A stretch of 64,000 nucleotides of DNA from Atrina japonica (GCA_030159075.1 BROG01000947.1:1-64000), one strand, 5' to 3'. Positions 44,097 to 53,937 are shown, counted from the first letter of the stretch. Notes: a model not told the origin generated them from the sequence alone. Translations and numbers: made by a program.

Positions 44097-44517
44097 TTAA
44101 AATCCGGTGATGTGACGACTAGAAATGGTGGCTATATTAAACGGCGCTAAAAGCGAACCCCATTTATGATATAAATGACAACACATTTCGCCGATGGCAT
44201 TGTCCAAGAAAGGGTCTTCGCTCAATTTATCAATCATTTTCGGCTCGTCTTTAAGGTAAAAAAATGTTTAAGTCCTTGCGAATACAAATAGATGAGGGAA
44301 TTTGCTACCGACTTGGTCATACGCATGGCGAGTCGTGCGTTAAATAAGCGATTTAATTTTTCTGTATATCGTTCATCTTTTCTAATTCGGAAGGCGACAC
44401 GTCTTTTCCCAAAAAATGACTCGAGCGCCCCGAACTGACTATGGCCGATAATCTGTCTTTGGCCGATATATCATTGTTAGGCATATCGACAGTCTTTAAT
44501 AATTCGTCTACGTCCAT
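44097..44517 (-). pseudogene. Conserved Polinton accessory protein
   Basis: It starts at ATG 44517 with MDVDELLKTVDMPNNDIS, then a frameshift near 44365, and continues with ARLAMRMTKSVANSLIYLYS, SEDPFLDNAIGEMCCHLYHKWG, and ends near 44097. About 140 residues, predicted largely helical. I have seen this layout (a short acidic N-terminus and a helical core) next to capsid genes in other Polintons, but the function is not known. Confidence 0.6.
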
Positions 44518-44544
44518 ATTTTTAAATAGACTTTAAATTTTTTC

Positions 44545-44657
44545 TTAATAATCTTTCAGTTCTGCGATAACGTTCCAATCGTAGAATAATATTAGCAAAA
44601 CCCCAAAACGATAAACGATAACAACGCGAATAGTAACATTTCGGTAAGGCGTTTCAT
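44545..44657 (-). pseudogene. Micro-membrane protein (about 37 residues)
   Basis: MKRLTEMLLFALLSFIVLG is one membrane segment that runs to a G-rich homopolymer, where a frameshift leads into a stop; the alternative frame continues LLILFYDWNVIAELKDY to a stop at 44545. A single-pass peptide of this size lies in this position in several Polintons. Divergent from the gene at 44705, with 47 bp between the start codons. Confidence 0.55.
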
Positions 44658-44704
44658 ATTTTTAAAAATGAAATGTATTTAAAATATATATATATCAATA
44701 AAAA

Positions 44705-45504
44705 ATGCACATTTTACTAGACAAAATGTTTACTGAGCGCGACATACAACAACTGCTTAGCGACGACCAAATTTTAATTTCTTGGCCGGGAGACAAACTA
44801 ACGTGTCAAATTCCTCGCATGCGTCTAACGGACCCGTGTAAACGTCAAGTCACCACGAATTCTTTGCTCTGCAGTGTTCATCACAATTACGTGAAAGAAC
44901 GCGGCGGCCTGTCTGCTCTAAAGCATTGCGATTCTTGCGGAAATTGGATGTCAGATAACACTAAATACGAAACGTGCTATTCGTGCGGAGGAAAAGAGCG
45001 CTTAGATGAAATGCGTAAAGCGCATACAAAATCCGATAGAAAACGTGGGCGCCCCAGAAAAAAACGTTTAAAAATTTTGTTATATATAAAATCACTGACG
45101 AGGAACACAAGTTTGAACAATCTCGCGGGCTTTGGCTAATTCGACAAGACCACGAGAGAGAAAGAGAGAGAGCTGTTATCTATCGAAGACGAAGCGTTGA
45201 TAGTAAAGACGAAAAAAATCAACGAGGAAGAACTTTTAGAAGTGGCCGCCATTCACGAACAAGAACTATCGTGGATGAAAGAAGTGGAGGAGAAAAAATG
45301 CTAAAGATGAGAGAGCTTTACGAAGAGTTTGTGCGGGAGATTAGATATATGGAGGAGGATATGCGGTTGTTAGAAGCCAAGTGCTATGAATTCGAGGCTA
45401 AACGGGAAGCGTGGGTACAACACTTCGAAAGGATGATAAATATAGACCATTTCTCCGATTTAATCGAGGTGAAGAGAACCTATTTCGAGGCGCTGAAAAA
45501 TTGA
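44705..45504 (+). pseudogene. Zinc-ribbon, AT-hook and coiled-coil protein
   Basis: About 265 residues. The N-terminal region has C and H residues (CKRQVTTNSLLCSVHHNYV) and a zinc ribbon CDSCGNW...CYSCGG (residues 78-98), then an AT hook KRGRPRKKR (residues 114-122), and then a long charged coiled coil. Frame changes occur near 45075, 45135 and 45280; the final part (KMRELYEEFVREIRYMEEDM) is an open frame to 45504. The AT hook binds AT-rich DNA minor grooves, so a regulatory or packaging role is likely. Not assigned to a named family. Confidence 0.65.
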
Positions 45505-45537
45505 AATAGTATACAAATAATATATAAATTTTGAAAG

Positions 45538-46160
45538 ATGAGTTTGGAAACCAACAATATGGAGGAAACTAACGCCCTAACAACTACCCCTACAATCGAG
45601 GGAGTGATTAGAGGGCTTCTCGAACGAGCATTTACACGAGAGCTTGGTTATTGCCCGCCACTCGATAACATCATGGACCACCCTTCTTTATAGATTTCGC
45701 TCGGTTCCGCGATAGACGAGTCTGTTGACCGAGCAATCAGTCGATATCTAGGTGTGGGGGGATAGTCCACCACGCCCGATGCGTCAGGTTGTTTATGAAG
45801 ATATGTATTCTTTATATTATCGACACGCCAATCAATCTCCAGATTTTCCTCAGCGTTTCACTGACTTCATCGTGGACGCTCTTTTTTATGGGTGGGGGAA
45901 TTGCGAAGATATACAATGGGAACCAGATTTCACACTCTATTAGCATGGTAAAAGAACTAATCGCTAGAGAGATTAGGCGGCAGCTCGGCGACATCCCAAT
46001 CGTTAATGTGTTAAGGAATTATATCTCTGGAGAATTTTTCTTAAACTCTCCATTCATTTCCGCTATAAATAAGTTTGTCATTCGATGTCTTAAGCAACAA
46101 CCCATTGACCCCACACTTGTTCGAGAATTAGAGAATTCAATCATGATGCGCATTTTTTAA
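45538..46160 (+). pseudogene. Unknown Polinton 2 protein, frame broken
   Basis: It starts at ATG 45538 after TATATAAATTTTGAAAG. The first 50 residues are open; a TAG stands at 45691, followed by more readable helical sequence. Further parts are read in two frames (45752-45943 and 45789-46160, the latter with MVKELIAREIRRQLGDIPIV). About 205 residues in total. I recognise no domain. Confidence 0.45.
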
Positions 46161-46227
46161 AGGGAGGTAAAAAGACTTGCGATTTTTTAACCATGAATGC
46201 TTTAAAAATCAAACGAACAATACAACT

Positions 46228-46787
46228 TTATTTTGAAACGAGCTTTTCTTTTTTGCTCAATATCTGCTCTAGCTGCTTCCGTAAATCGTCGTGGTTCCGA
46301 AAATCGTCTCCTTTTTTTCCTTGTAGAGTTTATCCTTCATGTCGCGATACTTCGTCAATTCGTGCGAGACGTGGGCAAATTCTTCGTCCGAGATTTCCCC
46401 GTCCTCGAGCGCTCGACTGACCAATTCCGATATCGAATCGAGATTACTCTCTGCGAGTTTTACGACCTTCATGTGTTTTTCGGATTTTCTCATTAACAAG
46501 CGCCTTATGCCGTTCATGACCAAACCCACCGAACCCACCACTACGGCGACGATTTGGATGGGCATGGCAATCGGAATTAAACACCCGATGCCGCTGATGA
46601 CGACGCCACTGGATATTAGAGCGGCATCCACGCCTTCGGACGTTTTGACCGCTCTCTTATATTTTTTGTGTACGCTCTTTCTCGTTTCTATTTCCCGACG
46701 AAACGTCTGCTCGATTTCGCTGATTCTCTGCAGACGATATTGTTGCGGGTCGTTTTCTAATGAGGGATACAATTCGTTCTTACTCAT
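46228..46787 (-). pseudogene. Two-hydrophobic-segment Polinton protein
   Basis: An N-terminal helical part (LQRISEIEQTFRREIETRK) is followed by two hydrophobic segments (about residues 58-72 and 78-92, SGVVISGIGCLIPIAMPIQI and VAVVVGSVGLVMNGI) and a charged C-terminal helical region with SNLDSISELVSRALEDGEIS. A frameshift in an A-run near 46310 separates the end, which then reads to a stop at 46228. A second, broken copy of the C-terminal half lies at 36010-36330. A membrane-acting or virion role is possible. Confidence 0.6.
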
Positions 46788-46811
46788 CTTTTATTAAACA
46801 AAATTTTTTTT

Positions 46812-47201
46812 TTAAATGTCTAATACGACGGCGCCGTTGACGGTTCCCGATTTGGAGCCTTTATTCACGCTAAAATTTAAAACGTCGCCCGCTTTCACTC
46901 GCAAAGGACGATTCAACGTTACGATTTCGCCGTTTTTCGTTTGATGAGTCGTTTGTTCGACGTCGTTCAAGATTAACATCACGTTTAATTCCCCCAAGAG
47001 TCCGAGTCTAAACACGAAACCGTCGAATAATATCTTAATGCCCATCGATTTAAGTCTTCCGTTTTTGACGTCGAATTGAAACGTGTTCATGATGCGACGA
47101 TTTTTCGTCAGTCTTTCTACGTCTTCTTTGATGTGTTCCAAAAGTTCTTCCGCCAGTTCTTCCAATTCTAAATCTCTGCGATAAAATCCTGACATAGCCA
47201 T
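46812..47201 (-). CDS. Intact beta-rich Polinton protein
   Basis: An uninterrupted 129-codon frame that starts at ATG 47201 after AATATAAAAAG. After a short acidic helix (LELEELAEELLEHI) the rest alternates hydrophobic and polar residues as in a beta sandwich (FDVKNGRLKSMGIKILFDGF ... LRVKAGDVLNFSVNKGSKSG). Such small beta proteins in Polintons could form part of the capsid surface or vertex. That is inference; I do not recognise the family by name. Confidence 0.6.
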   Translation of the reverse strand: MAMSGFYRRDLELEELAEELLEHIKEDVERLTKNRRIMNTFQFDVKNGRLKSMGIKILFDGFVFRLGLLGELNVMLILNDVEQTTHQTKNGEIVTLNRPLRVKAGDVLNFSVNKGSKSGTVNGAVVLDI

Positions 47202-47210
47202 CTTTTTATA

Positions 47211-47823
47211 TTATTTTTTTTTTAATTCTAAAAGCACTTGAACGGGATAACCGTGATTATCGACTTCGTCTCTCATTTCTAAATTTAATTCCGTAACGAC
47301 GTCGCGTTTTAGTTTAAAAAACGCAGGTCGTTCGATGTGTTCGTAATATAATTCGGAAAAATCTACGTCGGGGCACGGCATATATTTGACGACATTGTTG
47401 TATTGTCCGTTGTAAAAATTGCCTATTACCTCTTTCGAATGAAAATTAACGTGTTTTAAAGGCGCTAAGTCTATACTCTTATCCGATATGATGGTACCAC
47501 ACACCATTTGTTCACCACCCAAGTTATTTTTATCGTCATCGATTCTTATTCTATACGGTTTTTTTTATCCAACACCACTTTTTAAACGTATTTAATTAAA
47601 AATCGTTTTATCTCTTTAAAAGTATACGAACCGGCATGTAAGGTATAGATTTTTGGTCTTTCTCTACCCTTAGCGTGCTGTATAGAAATGTCTTTTTTAT
47701 ATTGTATAATCCGTTCCAAAAATGAATGGATTTTACACCGACGCGCCAATCGTCGTTCGTGTTATCTATGTATTGCGTCAATTTCATGGGTTTACCGAAT
47801 TCGGTTATGATGTGAAAAACCAT
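47211..47823 (-). pseudogene. Conserved Polinton virion-type protein (LTQYIDN family)
   Basis: It starts at ATG 47823 (MVFHIITEFGKPMKLTQYID) with the motif VGVKSIHFWNGLYN; other invertebrate Polintons share this block. A frameshift near 47560-47600 leads into DDDKNNLGGEQMVCGTIIS and the C-terminal part, which ends with a VDNHGYPVQVLLELKKK tail. The middle is shorter than in the relatives I recall, so a deletion is possible. Probably a structural component (penton-like?), not established. Its start is 41 bp from the divergent gene at 47865. Confidence 0.55.
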
Positions 47824-47864
47824 GTTTTTTATATAATATAAATTTTTAAACCGATTATTAAATA

Positions 47865-48890
47865 ATGAATGTTTACGACTACAAAACGAATTTAGACTTA
47901 TCGTCTTTTGACATCTACGTGAATACGACCAAAAAAATTCACGCGTCGTTCGAGAATATTTTTATGAAGTATAATAATACGAATATATTCGAGGACGGAA
48001 CTCCGAAATATTACGCCATGTTACGTCGTTGGTACGAACATCCCATAAAAGGGTTTTGGTAGAACCAACTCAATTTCGCGGTGTGGTGTGCCACCACCGG
48101 TTGCGGCGTGTCGCTAGAGACGGGTAAAGACGCGTTATCGAAATCGTTATTTAAATTTCACGTCTACTATCAAATCAGAATAATTTTGAAAGAAATGTCC
48201 GTCCCCTTGCCCAGCGATTCCGATTTCAATCACTACACGAACACCGTTGACATTTCCGCGTACGAAAGAATTTGCCGCGGATTTAACGTGTCGGTCGACG
48301 CGGATTGGAAAATCAAGGGCAGCATCTTCGGACGATACGGCACGAAACGGTCGACGTTTATAGCTGACGAGGGTAAATACACTCTTCCCGACACCGCCTG
48401 AATCGACGCTTCCATTCGGGTTTTCGTGTGGGCAATTTTTGGTTCTCAGGGACAGACCAGGTCGTCCATCGTGGGCAGAGGCGCCACGTCGTTGGATGCC
48501 CAAAAACAATTTCTGAGCAACGACGAGGACGCGATTAATAGACCCCTCGACCTACCCGCCGACATTTCTCATTACGAAGATTGTTTGAGATTTGCCAACT
48601 CTAAAGTAGATTTCGTCATACATCCGGGATTTTACATGATGCCTAGTAATATGGAATTAAAAATCGACCCCAACGTTGCCGAGTACAATAACGAAATCTT
48701 AATCGCACCCGAAAAGGCAAAACCGGGGTTGAACGTCGAGCTGAATACGAAAACGTTTAAGCCCCAAAAAGCGTTCGAGGGTGGAGGAGGTGGTGGTTTA
48801 ATCGGTTTAGTCTCGGGTATTAACAATTCGACCAAAAATGCCACAGTCATGCCGATGGCCGTTAAGATGCTAAAAATGGTGATTCCTTGA
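47865..48890 (+). pseudogene. Conserved Polinton virion-type protein (VWCATTGCGVS family)
   Basis: About 340 codons in one frame with two nonsense codons: TAG at 48060 (after GFW) and TGA at 48399. Conserved blocks are YYAMLRRWYEHPIKGFW, NQLNFAVWCATTGCGVS, KFHVYYQIRIIL and YNNEILIA. The TAG replaces a glutamine that is normal in the family block FW-Q-NQLNF. It is commonly next to the capsid genes in Polintons and is probably a minor virion protein; the exact role is unknown. Its 3' end overlaps the remains of the convergent gene. Confidence 0.6.
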
Positions 48891-50131
48891 ACAGATTGGC
48901 GATTTTCTCTCTCAACGGGAGATTATCGTCTAGTAGCCCTTTAATGGTTTCTTTTACGCTGGTCAATTGCGATTTTAATTTTCCTTTTAGGATGCCGAGA
49001 CTTTCGTTCACACCATCTAGTTCGTTTTGCTATTTCTCTCTCGATGCGTTCTCTGTCGCTGGGATTGTTTTCGAGGTCTTCTTTCCATTGCGATAACGTT
49101 CGTTCTAATTCTACTTTTTTGGCTTCTTGAGCGCGTAAAGAACCTTTAATGGTTCTTAAACTTTTATCCAACCCCAGCAATTCTCTCATGGGTAGTAGTT
49201 CCGCGTCTATTTCTCCGTCTTTCATTATTTCCTCGCGGAGGTCTTGCATACTAGCCAATAAACTATCTACTCCTTCATCATATTGTTTAACACTCGTTTC
49301 ATCGTCTAAATTATACATTTCTATATTTTCCTCTACTTCATTAACATTAGATAATGTTTTTTTGAGTTGTTGTACAGTAAGTTCATCAATCATACCCAAT
49401 GCTCTAAGAAAAATTTTACCCTCCTTCAAAGTGCTGGCCTCATAAAAACCGCTCCTATTTTTAAGCGTTAATCTTACCCATTTTCTCCCCCATTTTACCC
49501 ATAAATCACCTTGTTTCGATGATTTAAATTCCAAAGAAGCTTTGATACCAAATTTGGATTTTTCCTTTTTCCATTTCTCCACTAATACCGCAATGTCTTC
49601 TTCAGACGCTAAGTTATTAGCATCTATTTCAGGTGGTAAGTCTTCTCCAGCAGCCCATTTAGGATCTTCTATATTATCGTTGAAAGAAGTATCAGCCGTA
49701 TTACCATCGTCATCGTAAGTCGTAATACCATCGTTATCGTAAGTCGTAATACCATCGTTATCGTAAGTCGTATTACCATCGTTATCGTAAGTCGTATTAC
49801 CATCGTTATCGTAAGTCGTATTACCATCGTTATCGTAAGTCGTATTACCATCGTTATCGTAAGTCGTATTACCATCGTTATCGTAAGTCGTATTACCATC
49901 GTCATCGTAAGTCGTATTACCATCGTTATCGTAAGTCGTATTACCATCGTCATCGTAAGTCGTATTACCATCGTCATCGTAAGTCGTATTATCATCGTTA
50001 TCGTAAGTCGTATTACCATCGTAATCGTAAGTCGTATTACCATCGTCATCGTAAGTCGTATTACCATCGTTATCGTAAGTCGTATTATCATCGTCGTCGA
50101 AAACGGGATTATCGAATTCAAAATCTACCAT
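48632..50131 (-). pseudogene. Repeat protein with NTTYDNDG octapeptides and coiled coil
   Basis: The open frame of 396 codons (to 48941) begins with about 16 copies of an acidic octapeptide (NTTYDNDG or NTTYDDDG) encoded by a 24-bp repeat. A conserved domain follows (PKWAAGEDLPPEIDANNLAS; KWGRKWVRLTLKNRSGFYEA), then a long coiled coil. A frameshift near 49030 continues into GILKGKLKSQLTSVKETIKG and, after another near 48890, into a hydrophobic tail GITIFSILTAIGMTVAFLVE and a polyproline. The true end is probably about 48632. Probably a virion or tail-like protein; unknown. Confidence 0.6.
49700..50100. repeat. 24-bp coding minisatellite
   Basis: About 16 units of GTCGTATTACCATCGTTATCGTAA, with sites where T varies with C (GTTATCG versus GTCATCG). 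It encodes the acidic octapeptide on the minus strand and keeps frame because 24 is divisible by three. Copy number is likely to vary between individuals. Confidence 0.95.
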
Positions 50132-50178
50132 TTTTAATGATCGATTTAAAAGAAATTATTTTATCTATATAAAAAAAC

Positions 50179-51438
50179 ATGAATTACGGCGATATCTTAA
50201 ATCCCGACAGAAAATTAAGATTACCTCACGGCATAAAAGGTAATAGGCAATCCGTCACCATTTCGCACAATCCGTCGAGTATCGAGGAAAATCAAACGTT
50301 GACTATTCGTTTTCCAAATTTGAGCGAAAGCGACGTTATTGTTCCACGCACGACTCGCTTAGCCTTTGATATCGAAGTTAATGTAAATGGCGATGACGTC
50401 ACCAAGGCGGGCGTATACAATAATTTGGGTCGCAATATCGTCAAGAAAATAGAAGTTAAAATATCCGGAAACACCATTCAGACGTTAGACGAATAAACTT
50501 TTAGGCTATAACGACCTTTGGAACATGGAATGACGAAACATGGTCTATCAGGGAATACAAACTAACAACCTAAATATTTTAAGGTCTAAACCCTTGGAGA
50601 GAAAAGTGCCTCTCGACCATAGCGAAGACTACGAAATTGCTGCGGAGTTTGGCAATCGGTTTTGCGTTCCCCTGGATTTCGAAATTTTGGAAACGAGCGA
50701 ACCGTTATATCAAGCCGGATTGCAGGACCGTTTTAAGACGCTAAAAAGGTCGTTTTTTCGGACGAGTGAGATAAATAAGTGGGCTATAAAATAAGTAACA
50801 TTGCTTTAGAAATCGAAAAAATTACTGACGCTACTCTTGCTCGAAGCATTAGACAGAGATACGCGGGAGAACACGTCTATTACTTCAATCAAATATTGCG
50901 ATATCGCAAGACGACGATGAATAAATCGGAATCCGTGCTGAATTATCAAATCAACAACCCTACAAGGTCGTTGAGCGGCGTCTTGTTTCTGTTCAAAGAC
51001 AGTTCGAAGAACAACCCCGAAGAATTTTATAATCCGCGAATAACCAAAGTCGAAACCACCATCGAAGGGCAGCCGAATCAACTGTTCTCGCAAGGAATGC
51101 GCCCTCATCAACAATTCGAAAAAATTAAGAAATTCTTTTTGGCGGGATTGAATCGCGAAAAACAGACCGATTCTGTGGCTAAGGGGTTAATGTTGACGGA
51201 AATGAGTCTAGGAAGGTATCTCAAAAGTCGTTACGGTCTGTGGTTAGATTTACGAGCGACGCCGGAAAATTATCTCCACGGCACGGGTCGTAAATTTCAA
51301 AATATCAGCGAAGGCATTTCCGTTCGAATAGAAAGAGACCCCGAAACCGATACCGACCCTTTGGACGTTTACATTTTCGTGATCAAAGACGGACAAATTA
51401 GCATGTCGGACGGTCGTTTCGTAAACGTCATGTCATAA
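50179..51438 (+). pseudogene. Polinton major capsid protein, second lineage
   Basis: About 420 residues with MNYGDILNPDRKLRLPHGIK, FPNLSESDVIVPRTTRLAFD, NLGRNIVKKIEVKISGN, EIAAEFGNRFCVPLDFEILE and QLFSQGMRPHQQF. This family is common in invertebrate Polintons, and its length and gene order fit the double-jelly-roll capsid protein. Frameshifts near 50495 and 50790 and a stop near 50531 interrupt it. It begins 47 bp from the divergent repeat protein and ends 22 bp before the ATPase gene. It is unrelated in motifs to the F54H12.2-like capsid of Polinton 1. Confidence 0.75.
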
Positions 51439-51460
51439 AAAAATTTAAACGTTTTAAAAA

Positions 51461-52076
51461 ATGTTTATCAAACAGCCCCATTCTGCCATGATAGTGGATG
51501 CCACCGGCTGTTGCAAGACGAAGTTTGTGCTCGATTTGTTGGAAACTGAATATAGAGATTTTTTTACCATATTGTCATATCATGTCCTTCCATCGATTTT
51601 AACCGGGCATACAAATCGAGAAAATGGATAGGCGAAGACATAAAAAATCCCAAAGACAAATCCGTTGTCATCGTCAACTCAGTCTCTTCTAAAACGGACG
51701 AAGAAAAATTACAAGAAATGTTGCGATATTTTTACGAAAAATACAAAGGGACTTCCACGTTATACATCATAGATGATTGCTCTGCCACGAAACAGATGAA
51801 AAAAAAGGCAGACGCCTTATCCATGTTGGCGTTTTCAGGTCGACATGCTAATCAAAGCGTGTGGGTTTTGACTCAGAGATATAACTCGGTGAGTAAAGAT
51901 TTTCGCACGCAAGTGAAATGGGTGTGCCATTTTCGTATATTGAATGCTTGGACGAAAACGACGTCATCGAGGATGTGGAAGATAGACGAAACATAAAAAG
52001 CTTATTATCTCAACACAAACATTCTAAAATAATTTTGTGCACGGAACAACCGACGGGATATAAATTTATTCAATAA
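51461..52076 (+). pseudogene. Polinton 2 genome-packaging ATPase
   Basis: A Walker A-like VDATGCCKTKFV is at residues 12-23; the normal second glycine (G-K-T) is a cysteine here. After a frameshift near 51575 the frame continues with VVIVNSVSSKTDEEKL, the Walker B STLYIIDDCSA, and SVWVLTQRYNSVSKDFRTQV. A second frameshift near 51930 leads to a C-terminal part that ends in TAA at 52074. The AATAAA hexamer (52072-52077) overlaps the stop codon and can serve as polyadenylation signal. About 205 residues in total. Start codon is preceded by TTTAAAAA. Confidence 0.88.
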
Positions 52077-52113
52077 AATATAAAGCTATAAAGTTATATA
52101 TTTTGTTTACTAT

Positions 52114-52842
52114 TTATTCCTCTTCATCATCATCATCATCATCATCTGAAGAATCTATCTCAATGTCAGCCAGATTAAGCGTAGGAATTTCCTTTATATT
52201 CGCTATCTTGGTCTTCTTTACCACAACCACCTCATCAACATATAACATAATACTTTCACTCATGGGGCCAATGTGAACAGTATCAATTCTCAGTGCACAA
52301 ACAACTCTACAAGGCTGTTTTAGATAATCCATACCCTCGACTTTAACCCACTCACCCCCATCATATCTTCTAGAAATAGATTTTATATTAAATTTACCTC
52401 CCGACTTCTCCGATTGAAGTTTTGTTTAAATTACATTAGAAAAACACCGCTACCCTTAAGAATTTTTAAATTTTCAAGCTCAATTTTCTTTTTCCTACCA
52501 TTATTTTTTAAGTCAACACGTCTTTTATCTATCTCCTCTCTAACAAAATTTTGAACCTTATTAATCACTTCAATAAACTTTTCCTGCTCCTTTTTATGTT
52601 TTTCTATGTCATCACAATTAAGACTAATATCATAACCCTCAAGCCCTTCACATGCATAAGCTTTTCTTTCCTTTACTCCATATGATAAAAGATTTGGCGT
52701 TTTTAAAACTAAGTACTCTTTTTCTCCCATCTGAATAGGTATATAATATAGAAACCCATTGAGATGCGCCCTTTTTAGGAAGACTAATATCTCCCATAGA
52801 CAATTTAGTTTCATCAAAATCACAAATACATATTGCTCCCAT
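52114..52842 (-). pseudogene. Protein with DnaB-unrelated fold and long acidic tail (SSB-like candidate)
   Basis: Starts ATG 52842 (MGAICICDFDETKLSMGDIS). Two frameshifts (near 52680 and 52430) separate an N-terminal part, a lysine- and glutamate-rich middle, and a C-terminal part with GMDYLKQPCRVVCALRIDTV and finally SSDDDDDDDEEE. An acidic extreme C-terminus is a hallmark of many viral and bacterial single-strand DNA-binding proteins, so this could fill that role for the polymerase; the fold is not shown. The DNA here is AT-rich and CpG-poor compared with the neighbouring genes. Confidence 0.45.
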
Positions 52843-52896
52843 TTTAATATGTCATTATTTTTTATTATATCATTTCAATTTTTTCGATTTTGTATC

Positions 52897-53358
52897 CCAT
52901 TCGAATTTATGGGCCCCGAATTGTTTCACCCAGACCGCATTTATCTTATACATCATCCGGAGTTCACCGGGTGCGCGACTATATACAAAATTGAATTCAT
53001 GTATAAATCGCTGGCATTCCCCTCAAAATTTGACCGAAGTGCCATTTGAAGCAGCATTGTCATATACTAGCACTTTTGGGTGTGGCCGGGTGTGGCATTT
53101 GGGTGTGGCTCGGCTTTGTACATGGTCCTCACGAGCTACACGGGCTCACAAAATGTTTTACATATCGTGTAGGAGTCTAATCTCTTTCAGGTGCGTACTT
53201 CCCCAATCTATATATAACTTGTAAATTCCCCGTTCTATATATAGTCCCCTATAAAATTGAATTTAACTGTTATTTGGATTGCACATGTTAATTGCATACC
53301 TTAACACGGTCGGTGAGCTGAAGTATCCCACATGGCTGCTAGTGACCATCTGGGAGGT
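52897..53358. repeat. Right terminal inverted repeat of Polinton 2
   Basis: Inverted copy of 37726-38192, ending CATCTGGGAGGT. Inner parts are GGGTGCGCGACTATATACAA and CCTCAAAATTTGACCGAAGT. It differs from the left copy by a few indels and substitutions. Confidence 0.93.
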
Positions 53359-53780
53359 CAATAACATACACATACTAAACATATGTCTCCCTGTCTCACA
53401 CGGACGAGTGGCAAGGCCTTTACTTAGTCATACCGCTCGTTAAATAAGCCGAAGCAAGCAAAACTGCTCGCTTTTTGTTTTCAGAAGCTGTTGTCGCGAT
53501 TTATATACATTTGTGCACAAATACATAATAAAACCTCGTTTTATAGTATTTAATTTGTTTTGTAGCACAAGTAGGATCTTGATGTACATGTTTCGTAATT
53601 TTCAAAATCGTTAAAATTTTCAATACCTTTAAACCGTTTGACCTGTGGGTTTGAAATAGATTATGACAAATTGTTAAAAGCAGACACTGCGTAAATATTT
53701 AAGTGACTTTGTTTTTTAATCCCGAAAAAGCATCCAACCGTAGGATCGAAATCGACATGTCACCATCGAAAATTGTGAAT
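53359..53780. other. Flank between Polinton 2 and the promoter-like region, no gene seen
   Basis: AT-rich single-copy-looking DNA without recognisable frames or repeats. Confidence 0.5.
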
Positions 53781-53787
53781 ACACTAA

Positions 53788-53897
53788 CCAATCATGTGTC
53801 TGCGTTTTTTGCCAATGATTTCCAATGACAGTCTGTTCATCTAACCAATGAGGGTCTGCTTTCTATAGTGCATTAGGTTTCCAGAGAGTATATAAAG
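53788..53897 (+). promoter_or_regulatory. Promoter-like cluster: four CCAAT boxes and a TATA box
   Basis: CCAAT occurs at 53788, 53812, 53822 and 53845, all on the plus strand, and TATATAAAGG starts at 53889. An ATG at 53938 opens a short reading (MLDANQIGPKRKP) that runs into CCAG|GTAATT at 53968, a good splice donor. This looks like the promoter and first exon of a host gene whose other exons are not recognised here. Confidence 0.45.
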
Positions 53898-53937
53898 GGC
53901 TGCGAAAGTTTAGTGTGTTGGGTTCTTATGCTGGATG

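Larger units (their letters stand above)
37726..53358. mobile_element. Polinton/Maverick element 2 (15.6 kb)
   Basis: Inverted termini of about 465 bp enclose protein-primed DNA polymerase B, a retroviral-type integrase, packaging ATPase, a major capsid protein and about a dozen small genes. This is the full set expected of an autonomous Polinton, at a length typical of the group. Genes sit within tens of bases on both strands. Many frames are shifted, several in homopolymers, so decay and assembly errors cannot be told apart here. No cysteine protease was recognised. Target duplications were not resolved. Confidence 0.95.

Noticed and set aside
46339..46797. Plus-strand 152-codon frame opposite the two-hydrophobic-segment gene
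   Set aside because: The minus strand has the conserved motifs, start context and a related copy at 36010; the plus-strand frame is antisense.
49669..50121. Second minus-strand frame with repeated MVIRLTIT units
   Set aside because: It is another frame of the same 24-bp minisatellite; the acidic frame continues into a conserved domain, this one does not.
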